Part shown: piece by piece, positions 37,955-48,088 of the stretch
Numbering within the stretch: position 1 is the stretch's first letter
Layout of the letters: each line of letters opens with the position of its first letter
Assembly (NCBI RefSeq): GCF_002930645.1
Contig: NZ_PSNW01000010.1
Location: 281 to 64,280 of the forward strand
Direction: 5' to 3'
Length of the DNA stretch: 64,000 bases
From: Solimonas fluminis
GTDB taxonomy: Bacteria > Pseudomonadota > Gammaproteobacteria > Nevskiales > Nevskiaceae
Position numbers and translations under genes: made by a program
The notes under the pieces: model-generated
The model's database searches: none
What the model saw: only the letters and a program-made list of their open reading frames with translations
Told to the model about the DNA's origin: nothing

Positions 37955-37972
37955 TTTGTGCCGCGGCACAAA
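37955..37972. promoter_or_regulatory. Shared palindrome TTTGTG-N6-CACAAA, copy 2
   Basis: TTTGTGCCGCGGCACAAA is a perfect 18-bp palindrome in the divergent space between the PucR-type regulator (start 37868) and the CocE-type hydrolase (start 38095). It shares both arms and two of the centre bases with the copy at 35259-35276. It is a strong candidate operator for the adjacent regulator. Confidence 0.68.
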
Positions 37973-38094
37973 AGCAGCCGTGAACCTGCCAATGGCGCTG
38001 CCGCAGGGCCGCCGCGAAGATGGAGCCACGACATATACGCGTCCGCGAAGGGCCTGCCGGCCCTCGACGGCTGCGAACGCGAGGAGAGACCAAC

Positions 38095-40038
38095 ATGCTG
38101 GACGCATTGGCGCGCCTGCGCCCGAGGGGTGTTTTGCTTTTTGCATGGCTGTGCCTGGCACTGGCGCAGCCCGCGGCGGCCGAAGTGCGTCGCCAGGGCT
38201 ACATCACGCTGCGCGACGGCGTGAAGCTGCACTACAACCTGGCCTTGCCGGACGAGCGGGGCAGTTTCCCCACGGTATTCATCTATGACCCCTATGAGGC
38301 CGGCGCCGCTCGCAACGGGCCGGTGACGCGGCCCTACGTGACCTCGTTCTGGGCGCAGCGCGGCTATGCCGCCATCGGCGTGAACATCCGCGGAACCGGC
38401 TGCTCGGGCGGGACCTTCGTCGCCGAGGATGCACCGCAGTGGGGGCGGGACGGTGCCGAGGTGGTGGACTGGATCGCCGCGCAGCCCTGGTCCAATGGCC
38501 GCGTCGGCATGTTCGGCATCTCCTTCACCGGCACCTCGCAGTTCGCGGTGGCGGCACTGGCGCCAACGGCGCTGAAGGCGATCGCGCCCTGGCAGGTGTT
38601 CCCGGACTTCTACCGCGACATGGCCTATCCGGGAGGCATCTACAACAGTGTCTTCGTCACCGGCTGGGGGCTGCTGTCGCGGCCGCTGCTGCAGTCTTCG
38701 GGCGCCAATGCCGAGGCCCTGGGAGACCCGCAGTGCCTGGCCCACATCCTGCAGTCGCTGCTGCCGAATACCGCCGCCAATGTCGGCCTGAACATGCTGC
38801 TGCATCCTTACCGCGATGACTACTGGTCGCGCGATCCCTCCACGATGCTGCCGGCCGTGCGCCTGCCGACACTCGGTTGCGTGACCTGGCAGGACTCCAC
38901 GGTCACCAGCCGCGCCGCCGATCTGTTTGCCGAGGACCTGCCGCGGGACAGCACCTGGCTGGTGGCCAACAACGGCCTCCACGGCGGCTGCGCAGTATCC
39001 GAGGACATGCTGATGCGCTTCTACGGCCGCTATCTCAAGGCAGAGGCGAACGGCTGGGAGCGCACCCCCAGGCTGACCCTGCATCACGAGGTGCCGCCGG
39101 AAGGCGATGCCGGCATCGAGCGCTGGACCTCGCCGGGCCGCCCGGCCTGGACCACGAGCCATGATCGCTTCGACGGCGGCGTGCAGCCGCTGCGCCTGCG
39201 GCTTCAGCCGGGTGGCCGGCTGGACCTGGAGCCGGTGGCGGCGAAGGAGACGGTCGAGCGCTACCTGTATCCCTCGGTCTCGGCGAATACGGCCTACGAC
39301 TGGCTGGCGGCCTTCAGCCGCTGGGGATGGCCCCAGCTGCCGGGTACGGTGCTGAACTACACCACGCCGCCGCTGGAGCAGGATGCCGAATTCCTCGGCT
39401 CCGGCAGCGTGGAACTGTGGATGTCCACGCCGGGCACCGACGCCGACGTGCAGGTGACGCTCAGCGAGGTGCGGCCCGACGGGCAGGAGATGTACATCCA
39501 GAACGGTTGGCTGCGCCTGTCGCACCGCCACGAGGATGCGGCGCGCTCGACGCCGCTGCGGCCCTGGCACACCCACCGGGCCGCGGACGCCAGGCCGCTG
39601 GTGCCCGGCGAGCCGGTGCTGGCGCGCATCCCGATGCTGCCGTTCAACCACGTGTTCCGCGCCGGTTCCTCGATCCGCCTGGCCATCGATACGCCGAACC
39701 TCGACCACGGTGCCCGCCCGGTGCCGGCAGTGCATGCCGTGCACCTGGGCGAAAACCATGACTCGACGCTGGTGCTGGGCTGGCTGCGCGGCGCGCGTGC
39801 CGGCGCTGCGCTGCCCGGCTGCAACGCGGTGCAGAGCCAGCCCTGCCGCCAAGACCGGGTCGGCGTGCCCGAGGGACGCCTGAGGCTGGAGGCCTCCGGG
39901 GAGCCGGCGGCCGGCGGCTCCGGTGGCGGCGTCTTCGGTCCCTCGATGTTCGTCTTGCTGATGGCGGCGCTGCTGTGGCGCCGCCGGAGCCACGGTCCCT
40001 TCGTGGGGATGCCCGGGGCGCTTCGCCGCCGGGATTGA
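38095..40038 (+). CDS. CocE/NonD-family hydrolase with GlyGly-CTERM-like anchor
   Basis: 647 residues. A Sec signal (LLFAWLCLALAQPAAA) is followed by an alpha/beta hydrolase domain with the nucleophile Ser143 in MFGISFTGTSQF and His in NNGLHGGC. The C-terminal CocE/NonD jelly-roll begins near EFLGSGSVELWMST and includes FRAGSSIRLAID. The tail is notable: Gly-rich GGSGGG, a hydrophobic stretch (FVLLMAALLW), then RRRS. This is the layout of GlyGly-CTERM sorting signals cut by rhombosortase, so the enzyme is probably surface-attached or secreted. Family members hydrolyse esters or acyl-amino-acid bonds. ATG 38095 follows GAGGAGAG. Confidence 0.87.
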   Translation: MLDALARLRPRGVLLFAWLCLALAQPAAAEVRRQGYITLRDGVKLHYNLALPDERGSFPTVFIYDPYEAGAARNGPVTRPYVTSFWAQRGYAAIGVNIRGTGCSGGTFVAEDAPQWGRDGAEVVDWIAAQPWSNGRVGMFGISFTGTSQFAVAALAPTALKAIAPWQVFPDFYRDMAYPGGIYNSVFVTGWGLLSRPLLQSSGANAEALGDPQCLAHILQSLLPNTAANVGLNMLLHPYRDDYWSRDPSTMLPAVRLPTLGCVTWQDSTVTSRAADLFAEDLPRDSTWLVANNGLHGGCAVSEDMLMRFYGRYLKAEANGWERTPRLTLHHEVPPEGDAGIERWTSPGRPAWTTSHDRFDGGVQPLRLRLQPGGRLDLEPVAAKETVERYLYPSVSANTAYDWLAAFSRWGWPQLPGTVLNYTTPPLEQDAEFLGSGSVELWMSTPGTDADVQVTLSEVRPDGQEMYIQNGWLRLSHRHEDAARSTPLRPWHTHRAADARPLVPGEPVLARIPMLPFNHVFRAGSSIRLAIDTPNLDHGARPVPAVHAVHLGENHDSTLVLGWLRGARAGAALPGCNAVQSQPCRQDRVGVPEGRLRLEASGEPAAGGSGGGVFGPSMFVLLMAALLWRRRSHGPFVGMPGALRRRD

Positions 40039-40077
40039 GATTCATGGCCGGCGTGCGGCGGAGCCGGCCATGAATCT
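40038..40077 (+). terminator. Terminator after the CocE-type hydrolase gene
   Basis: A perfect 15-bp stem (40038-40052 with 40063-40077) around a 10-base loop, followed by the T/C-rich TCTTTCTCCC. It begins at the last base of the stop codon, so it probably ends this transcript. Confidence 0.75.
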
Positions 40078-40152
40078 TCTTTCTCCCGGGCCCGCGGACC
40101 GGCACGAGGCTGGGCCTTGCTATGCTGGAGCATGTTCAACGGGGGTAGCTCC

Positions 40153-40536
40153 ATGCCAGCGGATTCGTCCTACACGCGCCTGCTCTTCGGCACGGCGATG
40201 CTGTTCAATCTCGTGGTCGCGGCCGGGCTGCTCACCTCCAGCGCACAGATCGGAGCGGCCCTGGATCTCGGCGCGGCCACGCCCGGCAGCGTGGTGCTGT
40301 CGAACCTCTCCGGCGCGTTCGTGGCCCTGTTCGCCTACGCCTATGCGCGCGTTGCGCTGGAGCCGCAGCGGTATCGCGCCTACGTGGAACTCGGTGCCAT
40401 CGGCAAGCTGCTGGTGCTGCCGGCCGCCGGCATTCCCCATGTCCTGGGCTACATCGGCTGGGAATTGCCCTTGCTGGCCTGCGGCGACCTGGTCTTTGCG
40501 CTGCTGTTCTGGGACTGGCTGCGCCGCACGCGCTAG
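40153..40536 (+). CDS. Small four-helix membrane protein, unknown function
   Basis: 127 residues with four hydrophobic stretches (LLFGTAMLFNLVVAAGLL, VLSNLSGAFVALFAYAYA, LGAIGKLLVLPAAGIPHV, PLLACGDLVFALLFW). No family motif is recognised with confidence. ATG 40153, eight bases after GGGGG, was preferred to starts at 40117 and 40132. It stands alone, convergent with the small membrane gene downstream; the stops overlap by four bases. Confidence 0.7.
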   Translation: MPADSSYTRLLFGTAMLFNLVVAAGLLTSSAQIGAALDLGAATPGSVVLSNLSGAFVALFAYAYARVALEPQRYRAYVELGAIGKLLVLPAAGIPHVLGYIGWELPLLACGDLVFALLFWDWLRRTR

Positions 40537-40796
40537 AGCCGCAAGCTCACCGACGCCAGCAGCATCAGCATCAGCAGCAGCGGTACCGGCAGGCTGATCC
40601 AGAAAGTAGCACTGGCGCGGGGCGTTGCGCGTGCCCGCGCGAAGTTGACGATGGCGGTGACCGGGATCGCCCAGACTCCGAGCAGCATCGCGGCCAGGCC
40701 GACGAAGGAGCCGTTGCCCCGCGTGGCGAACATCACGAACAGGGTGAGCGCGACCTGCAGCACTGCGGGCAGCCCGACATGGAGCAGGTATTTCAC
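40533..40796 (-). CDS. Small membrane protein coupled to patatin
   Basis: 87 residues from GTG 40796, with about three hydrophobic helices (VLQVALTLFVMFATRG, GLAAMLLGVWAIPVTAIV, LPVPLLLMLMLLASVS). The GTG overlaps the patatin stop as GTGA, so the two proteins are translationally coupled. No family is recognised. The coupling suggests a membrane partner for the phospholipase, but that is inference. Confidence 0.7.
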   Translation of the reverse strand: MKYLLHVGLPAVLQVALTLFVMFATRGNGSFVGLAAMLLGVWAIPVTAIVNFARARATPRASATFWISLPVPLLLMLMLLASVSLRL

Positions 40797-42220
40797 GGCA
40801 CCCAGTCCACCGGTTCGAGGGCCTTGAACAGGAACGGCAGCATCACGTCGGCCTGGTTCCAGCCCCATTGGAAGGCGCGGTCGAAGTCCTGCGGCGAGGG
40901 CAGCAGGTTGATCGGCGACAGGGTGGGTTCGAAACGCAGCAGCCAGTCGAAGTAGGGCTTCTGCGAGTTCATCTGCAACTGCACCGCCTGCGTGACCGGC
41001 CACAGCCAGAGATGGCTGGGATCCCATTGCGGATGGAAGCAGTCCAGCGCCAGGTAGAAGGCGTTGCGCGTGCCGATGCGTCCGCCCTGCACGCGCTCCC
41101 AGGCGATGCGCGCCGGTACGTTGGATGCCACGCCGCCGTCGACGAACAGCGCCACGTCGTGCTGCTGCCGCAAGGCGGCAAGGATGGCGTCGCTCTCCGC
41201 ATCGCGTGCCGGAGGCTCGTACTGCAGCACCGCGGGAATGGCCGCCGACAGGCCCACGGCGTCCACGGCCCGGAGGCGCCTTGTCAGCGCGTCGCCGCCC
41301 AGCACGATCGGCTTGACCACGCTGGGGCTGACCATGGCGGCGAGCAGCAGCATGCGCTCGGCCACCCGCTTGGAGAAGCGCTTGCCGCTGGCCAGCGGCG
41401 AGGTGAAGTCGCGCAGGCCGGAGGGCAGATGCTCATAGGCACGGGTATGGATGCCGGCCACGACCGAGTCGTAGGGGATCTCCAGGTCTTCCAGCCGCAT
41501 CGGACTGCCGTCCGGCAGGGTCATGATCCGGTGCATGCTGTGCAGGTGCAGGCGCGTGATGCCGGGCAAGGTATGCGTGGCGCCGATGTGGGGACGGCTG
41601 AAGATGTCGCGCACGCGCAGCGACTTGGCCCAGGCCATCAGGGCTTCGATGTCGGCCTGGCGGGAGCGGGCCAGGAAGGCGCCGATCAGCGCGCCGATGG
41701 ACGAGCCCACGAGATAGTCGGAAGAGCGACCCTCGGCACGCAGGCGCGCGGCGGCGCCCACGTAGACGTAGCCTGCACCGCCGCCGCCGCCCGCGATGGT
41801 GACCAGCGACTTGCGGCCCACCTCGGCATCGAGTTCCCCGGCGGTGAAGCGACCGGCGTGGCGGATCAGCAGGTTGTCGCGCGCCAGCCGGGCTGCGGCA
41901 TGCAGCGCATCCAGCGAGGCCATGCAGCCGGCCAGGCGCGCGCGGGGAGAGTCCTCATGGCGCAGCGGCTTGTACCACTCGCGCAGCACCAGTTCGCGCA
42001 GCGGTTCGATGATGCCCGGGTCCGGCTCGACCTCGGGGCGCCAGGGAGCGCCCAGCGCGGCACCCGGCGCGAAACCCTGCAGGCGCGCCAGGCCCAGCAC
42101 ATAGCGCAGGCGATGGTATTCGGCAGGCAGCAGGAAGCGCGGCTGCGCCAGTACGGCGCGGATCGCCGCCATCTCCATGCGCTGCAGCTTGAGCAGGGCC
42201 TTGGCCCGCGGGTCGGACAT
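40793..42220 (-). CDS. Patatin-like phospholipase
   Basis: 475 residues. The patatin domain shows the oxyanion loop IAGGGGGAGYVYVGAA, the nucleophile serine in LVGSSIGALIG (GxSxG) and the catalytic Asp in LFVDGGVASNVP (DGG), so a Ser-Asp dyad lipid hydrolase is expected. An N-terminal 140-residue all-alpha region precedes it. No signal peptide is seen; it may be cytoplasmic or membrane-associated. ATG 42220 was chosen over GTG 42241. The next gene on the same strand is a small membrane protein overlapping by four bases. Confidence 0.9.
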   Translation of the reverse strand: MSDPRAKALLKLQRMEMAAIRAVLAQPRFLLPAEYHRLRYVLGLARLQGFAPGAALGAPWRPEVEPDPGIIEPLRELVLREWYKPLRHEDSPRARLAGCMASLDALHAAARLARDNLLIRHAGRFTAGELDAEVGRKSLVTIAGGGGGAGYVYVGAAARLRAEGRSSDYLVGSSIGALIGAFLARSRQADIEALMAWAKSLRVRDIFSRPHIGATHTLPGITRLHLHSMHRIMTLPDGSPMRLEDLEIPYDSVVAGIHTRAYEHLPSGLRDFTSPLASGKRFSKRVAERMLLLAAMVSPSVVKPIVLGGDALTRRLRAVDAVGLSAAIPAVLQYEPPARDAESDAILAALRQQHDVALFVDGGVASNVPARIAWERVQGGRIGTRNAFYLALDCFHPQWDPSHLWLWPVTQAVQLQMNSQKPYFDWLLRFEPTLSPINLLPSPQDFDRAFQWGWNQADVMLPFLFKALEPVDWVP

Positions 42221-42301
42221 GGACGATGGTGCCCCTTGCACTCGTTATTGGAATGCGCCGTATCATGCCATCGACCGCTGTCGGCATCTGCCCGGGCTGC
42301 T

Positions 42302-42823
42302 TCAGTCCCCGGCCCGGCGGTGTGCCGGCAGCTGCGTGAAGACCAGCAGGCCCATGGCCACATCCACCAGCAGGCAGCCCAGCGCGTACCAGTCCGGCAT
42401 GTAGGCGCTGTGCCCGTGATGCCAGGCATCCCAGGCGACGCCATGGGCGAGGATGCCGCCGCCGAGCAGGACCGGCGCACGCAGGTATCCCCATAGCGCC
42501 AGGGCTCCGAACAGCGGGACACCGATGGCTTCCAGCCGCAGCCCGGCCGCGTCCTCCGCCAGCCAGGCCGCCCAGAGGTAGATCAGCGGCATGCCGGCCA
42601 GGAACAGGGCCTGCACGAGCCTTTCCAGTTTCAGCCGGCGCCGCGGCAGCGAGCGCAGCAGCACCAGCTGCACGGTCACCAGCACAGCGGCCAGCGTCGC
42701 GAAGTAGGGTGGGACCAGCGGATGCCGCAGGGGAGATTCCGGCGCCAGGCCGATCCAGGCGTAGGCGACGACGGCGATCAGCAGGATGAAGGCGGGCCGT
42801 TCGAGCCGGGCGAGCAGGTTCAT
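42302..42823 (-). CDS. Polytopic membrane protein, unknown function
   Basis: 173 residues with about five hydrophobic helices (FILLIAVVAYAWIGLAPE, PYFATLAAVLVTVQLVLLR, LFLAGMPLIYLWAAWLA, LLVDVAMGLLVFTQL). A His-rich loop HGVAWDAWHHGHSAYMPDWY stands before the last helix. No family recognised. ATG 42823, with GGGA six bases upstream, was chosen over ATG 42841. It lies upstream of the patatin gene on the same strand, separated by 81 bases. Confidence 0.75.
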   Translation of the reverse strand: MNLLARLERPAFILLIAVVAYAWIGLAPESPLRHPLVPPYFATLAAVLVTVQLVLLRSLPRRRLKLERLVQALFLAGMPLIYLWAAWLAEDAAGLRLEAIGVPLFGALALWGYLRAPVLLGGGILAHGVAWDAWHHGHSAYMPDWYALGCLLVDVAMGLLVFTQLPAHRRAGD

Positions 42824-42887
42824 GGTATTCCCAGGAGTCATTCCAGCCTTGTAACCCTGGAGCCGGGTCCCTGCGCAAGCGCGGCCG

Positions 42888-43442
42888 TCAGCCAGGCCGG
42901 GCTTCCAGCGCGCCGCCATACCGGAGCACGGTGCCGAGCAGCGGCAGCGCAAACTCGACCTGGAACAGGTAGCGTCCGTTCTCGATGCGCTTGCCGGCCC
43001 GGGAGCGCGGCATCAGAAACAGCGGGACCGGGATGCCGCGGACGCGGGTCCGCAGCACCCGCCAGAGCCATCCGCCGCGGTCCACGTCCACGGTCAGGTG
43101 CATCTCGACCGGTCCGGTGCTTTCCACCCACCAGCCGTCGCGGCACGTGCCGACCGGCACGAACAGCGAGCGCATCTCGGCGCCGTTGTCGAAGCGCCGG
43201 TTCCACTCCAGCGCCGTTCCGGTGTGCCGGATGCTCACCTCGAAGCCGCGGCGCGGCAGGTCCACCGGAATGCCGACGGACTTCGCCAGCCGCCGTCCGA
43301 TCCAGCCGGCGGGTCCGCGGCCGACCTGGATGTCGATCTCGCCGCTCAGCACGCCGCCATGGCGATGCAATTGCTGCAGCAGCGGATGCAGTTCGCCGAA
43401 GGCGGGGCCGAACCAGCGGCTGACGACCGTTTCCGGGGCCAT
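42888..43442 (-). CDS. DUF4166 family protein
   Basis: 184 residues. The end of the protein (ENGRYLFQVEFALPLLGTVLRYGGAL) matches the conserved C-terminus of DUF4166 proteins, and the N-terminal part (SRWFGPAFGELHPLLQQLH) is also typical. There is no signal peptide. The function of the family is unknown; the domain is often fused to saccharopine dehydrogenase-like or nucleotide-sugar proteins, but here it stands alone. It starts five bases after the uup stop, so the two may share a transcript. Confidence 0.78.
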   Translation of the reverse strand: MAPETVVSRWFGPAFGELHPLLQQLHRHGGVLSGEIDIQVGRGPAGWIGRRLAKSVGIPVDLPRRGFEVSIRHTGTALEWNRRFDNGAEMRSLFVPVGTCRDGWWVESTGPVEMHLTVDVDRGGWLWRVLRTRVRGIPVPLFLMPRSRAGKRIENGRYLFQVEFALPLLGTVLRYGGALEARPG

Positions 43443-43447
43443 GGCTT

Positions 43448-45331
<1,884 letters not shown>

Positions 45332-45410
45332 GGGGGACGGGGCAGGAAAACGGGGCGCGGATTGTCGCATTCCCCGACGTCCGGCGGGATGTGAATCGTG
45401 CTTCCAATTT

Positions 45411-45429
45411 ACAAATGAGAAGCATTCCT
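45411..45429. promoter_or_regulatory. Fur-box-like site before siderophore receptor
   Basis: ACAAATGAGAAGCATTCCT contains AATGAGAAGCATT, close to the Fur core AATGATAATCATT (11 of 13 in the core, 11 of 19 overall). It lies about 95 bases before the siderophore-receptor start in an AT-rich patch. Control by Fur is inferred from the match and the gene content. Confidence 0.55.
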
Positions 45430-45522
45430 ATGTAATGGCCGCCTCTCTTCCGCCGGTGCAGCCAGTCCTACGCACCAGCCATCCCCCGGCCGAAGTCATT
45501 GATGCACTTCCGGGGATTCGTC

Positions 45523-47784
45523 ATGAACACGCTGCACGGGCGGTTGCGCCCGCATTTCGTCCTTGCCGCCGGCCTGGGGCTGGCCGCGCTGTCGCCGGCC
45601 GCCGCCGCGCAGGATCCGGTGCCCGCCGCCGAAGCCGCGGCACCTGCGCCTGCAGGAGCCGTACCGCCCGCCGCCGAGATTCCCGCGCCGGCGCCGGCCG
45701 GGGACGTCAAGGAGGAAGCCGTCACCCTGCCGGCGGTCCTCGTGACCGATACGGTGGTGACGCCGACCACCGAGGGCAGCGGCAGCTACACCAGCCGGCA
45801 GGTCACCCTTGGCAAGACGCCTCAGTCGATCAAGGACACGCCGCAGTCGGTAACCGTGATCACGCGCCAGCGCATCGAGGACCAGAACCTGACCTCGGTG
45901 CCCAAGGCCCTGAAGCAGGCGACCGGCGTGAACGTGCAGCGCTTCGATGGCGCCGGCAACTTCAACAACTACTACATCCGCGGCTACCAGGTCGATGCGA
46001 TCCAGCTCGACGGCATCAACTTCGGCGCCACCGGCAACGTCGTCGAGTTCGACACCGCGATGTACGACCGGGTCGAGATCCTGCGCGGTCCCGGCGGCCT
46101 GTTCCAGGGCTCGGGCGAGCCCAGCGGCGTGATCAACCTGGTACGCAAGCGTGCGCTGGCCCATGCCCAGTACGGCGGCGCCGTGACGGTCGGCAGCTGG
46201 GACAGCTACCGCACCGAGCTGGACGCCACCGGTCCGCTGACCGCCGACGGCCACCTGCGCGGCCGCATCGTCGGCGCCTACAATCACCAGGACTCCTTCG
46301 TGGATGTCGTCGGCTCCACCCGCCAGATGGTCTATGGCACGCTGGAGTACGACCTCGCCCAGTCCACGACGCTGTCGGCCGGTATCGCCTGGCAGGACGT
46401 CGATGCGGTGATCGACCAGGGCCTGCCGGCCTATGCCGATGGCCGGCTGCTGGACGTGCCCCGTTCGACCTTCATCGGCGCCGACTGGAACAAGCAGGAA
46501 CTGGAGTCCACCGACCTCTTCACCGAGGTTGAGCATCGCCTGGACAACGGCGGCTATCTCAAGGCCGCCGTGCGCAAGCTGGACCGCTACATGCTGTACC
46601 GGGTCGCGCGCGCCAATAGTGCGGTCGATGCCAATGGCAACGTGAATCTGCAGACCGGCATCTACAGCCCGGATCGCGAGAACCTCAGTGCGGACGCCTA
46701 TGCCAGCCTGCCGTTCGAAGCCTGGGGGCTGAAGCACAACCTCGTCGTGGGCCTGGACTGGCGCAAACAGGAGGAAACGGCGAAATCCACGGCCTTCGCC
46801 AATACCGCGACGATGAATGTCTTCAATCCGGACCATGCGGTTGTGCAGCCGGATTGGGTATTCAACAGCCTCAGCGGTACGGAGACCCGGCAGTACGGTG
46901 CGTACACGCAACTGCGCATCAAACCCGTTGCGTGGGCGACCGTGGTGGGTGGCGGACGTCTCAGCTGGTGGGAATCGCAGTCGTACAACCGGCTGACAGG
47001 AGCCAAGACTGCCGACTATGACGAGAAGTCCGAGTTCACGCCGTATGCGGCACTGATATTCGATCTGTCGCGGGAAATTTCCCTCTACGCCAGCTGGGCT
47101 GAGATCTTTCAGCCCCAGAACAACGTCACGCTCGACAACTCGCCGCTGCCTCCGCGGACGGGGCTGCAATATGAGGCCGGTATCAAGGCCGAACTGCTCC
47201 AGGACCGGTTGAATGCGCAACTCGCAGTATTCCGCACCCGGGATAGGGATCGCGCTATCGCCGATCCCAATGCTCCGAGTCCCCTGCCGACGGGAGCGCC
47301 TGCAAACCCCTCGATCTCGGCAGGCGAGGTCGAGAGCCAGGGATTCGAGGCCGAACTGGCGGGCAGCATCCTGCCGGGTTGGGAGCTGACCTTGGGTTAT
47401 GCCTACGTCGACACCGAGTACCTGCGCGGCGCGACCACTGCCCAGACTGGCCAGACCTTTGCGGCTTTCACCCCTCGGCATACGGGCAACCTGTGGAGTT
47501 TGTACCGATTCACCGGCGGAGCGTTGAAGGATTTCAGCATCGGTGGCGGCGTCAGGGCTCTGAGCCGCTTCTACAACCAGAGCGGTGCCGTTCGCTTTGA
47601 AGCTCCCGCCTATACAGTGGTCTCAGCGCTGGTCGGCTACCAGATCACACCGCACTGGCAGACCACCCTGACGGCTGACAATCTCTTCGACGAGAAATAC
47701 TACGAGAAGGTCAGCGGCGTGACGCGGCAAGCCTTCTACGGCGAGCCGCTGAACTTCTCGCTGGTCTTGCGCGGTTCCTTCTGA
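45523..47784 (+). CDS. TonB-dependent siderophore receptor
   Basis: 753 residues. Signal peptide (FVLAAGLGLAALSPAAA), a Pro/Ala-rich spacer, a TonB-box-like LPAVLVT near residue 75, then the siderophore-receptor plug (KTPQSIKDTPQSVTVITR, YYIRGYQVDAIQLDGI, VEILRGPGGLFQGSGEPSG) and barrel, ending in LVLRGSF with the C-terminal Phe expected for BamA insertion. There is no N-terminal STN signalling domain, so it is a plain transporter. ATG 45523 with GGGGA upstream was chosen. It heads an iron island with DUF3649, PepSY and DUF3325 proteins. The last third of the gene looks less GC-rich than its start. Confidence 0.93.
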   Translation: MNTLHGRLRPHFVLAAGLGLAALSPAAAAQDPVPAAEAAAPAPAGAVPPAAEIPAPAPAGDVKEEAVTLPAVLVTDTVVTPTTEGSGSYTSRQVTLGKTPQSIKDTPQSVTVITRQRIEDQNLTSVPKALKQATGVNVQRFDGAGNFNNYYIRGYQVDAIQLDGINFGATGNVVEFDTAMYDRVEILRGPGGLFQGSGEPSGVINLVRKRALAHAQYGGAVTVGSWDSYRTELDATGPLTADGHLRGRIVGAYNHQDSFVDVVGSTRQMVYGTLEYDLAQSTTLSAGIAWQDVDAVIDQGLPAYADGRLLDVPRSTFIGADWNKQELESTDLFTEVEHRLDNGGYLKAAVRKLDRYMLYRVARANSAVDANGNVNLQTGIYSPDRENLSADAYASLPFEAWGLKHNLVVGLDWRKQEETAKSTAFANTATMNVFNPDHAVVQPDWVFNSLSGTETRQYGAYTQLRIKPVAWATVVGGGRLSWWESQSYNRLTGAKTADYDEKSEFTPYAALIFDLSREISLYASWAEIFQPQNNVTLDNSPLPPRTGLQYEAGIKAELLQDRLNAQLAVFRTRDRDRAIADPNAPSPLPTGAPANPSISAGEVESQGFEAELAGSILPGWELTLGYAYVDTEYLRGATTAQTGQTFAAFTPRHTGNLWSLYRFTGGALKDFSIGGGVRALSRFYNQSGAVRFEAPAYTVVSALVGYQITPHWQTTLTADNLFDEKYYEKVSGVTRQAFYGEPLNFSLVLRGSF

Positions 47785-47791
47785 TCGCGGC

Positions 47792-48088
47792 ATGACGACA
47801 CGGCGCGACGGCAGTTGGCGCGAGCGGGGCGCCGTGCTTTCGCGGCTGCTGGCCGCGCTGCTGGGAGGATACGCCGTCAGCGCGCTGCTGGCGGCGGTCC
47901 TGGCGCTGCACCTGCCGATGGAACGCAGCGAGGCGGTACTGGTCGGCACCATGCTGTCCTTCCTGGTCTACGCGCTGGCGGTGATGTGGGCCTTTGCGGC
48001 CCGCCATGCACTGCGCGCCTGGACCGGGCTGCTGGTGCCGGCGCTGCTGCTGGCGGCGGTCCTTGCCGCGCCGGGGTGGACCGCATGA
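47792..48088 (+). CDS. DUF3649-type small membrane protein of iron uptake
   Basis: 98 residues with three hydrophobic helices (LLAALLGGYAVSALLAAVLAL, VGTMLSFLVYALAVMWAFA, GLLVPALLLAAVLAA). It resembles DUF3649 proteins, which lie with PepSY and DUF3325 proteins next to TonB siderophore receptors in other proteobacteria. It begins seven bases after the receptor stop and overlaps the PepSY ATG (ATGA), so it belongs to the same transcript. The exact role is unknown. Confidence 0.78.
   Translation: MTTRRDGSWRERGAVLSRLLAALLGGYAVSALLAAVLALHLPMERSEAVLVGTMLSFLVYALAVMWAFAARHALRAWTGLLVPALLLAAVLAAPGWTA

Noticed and set aside
46790-47784. Recombination or transfer breakpoint in the siderophore receptor gene
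   Set aside because: The 3' part looks less GC-rich by eye, but the frame and barrel are continuous and no measurement was possible.
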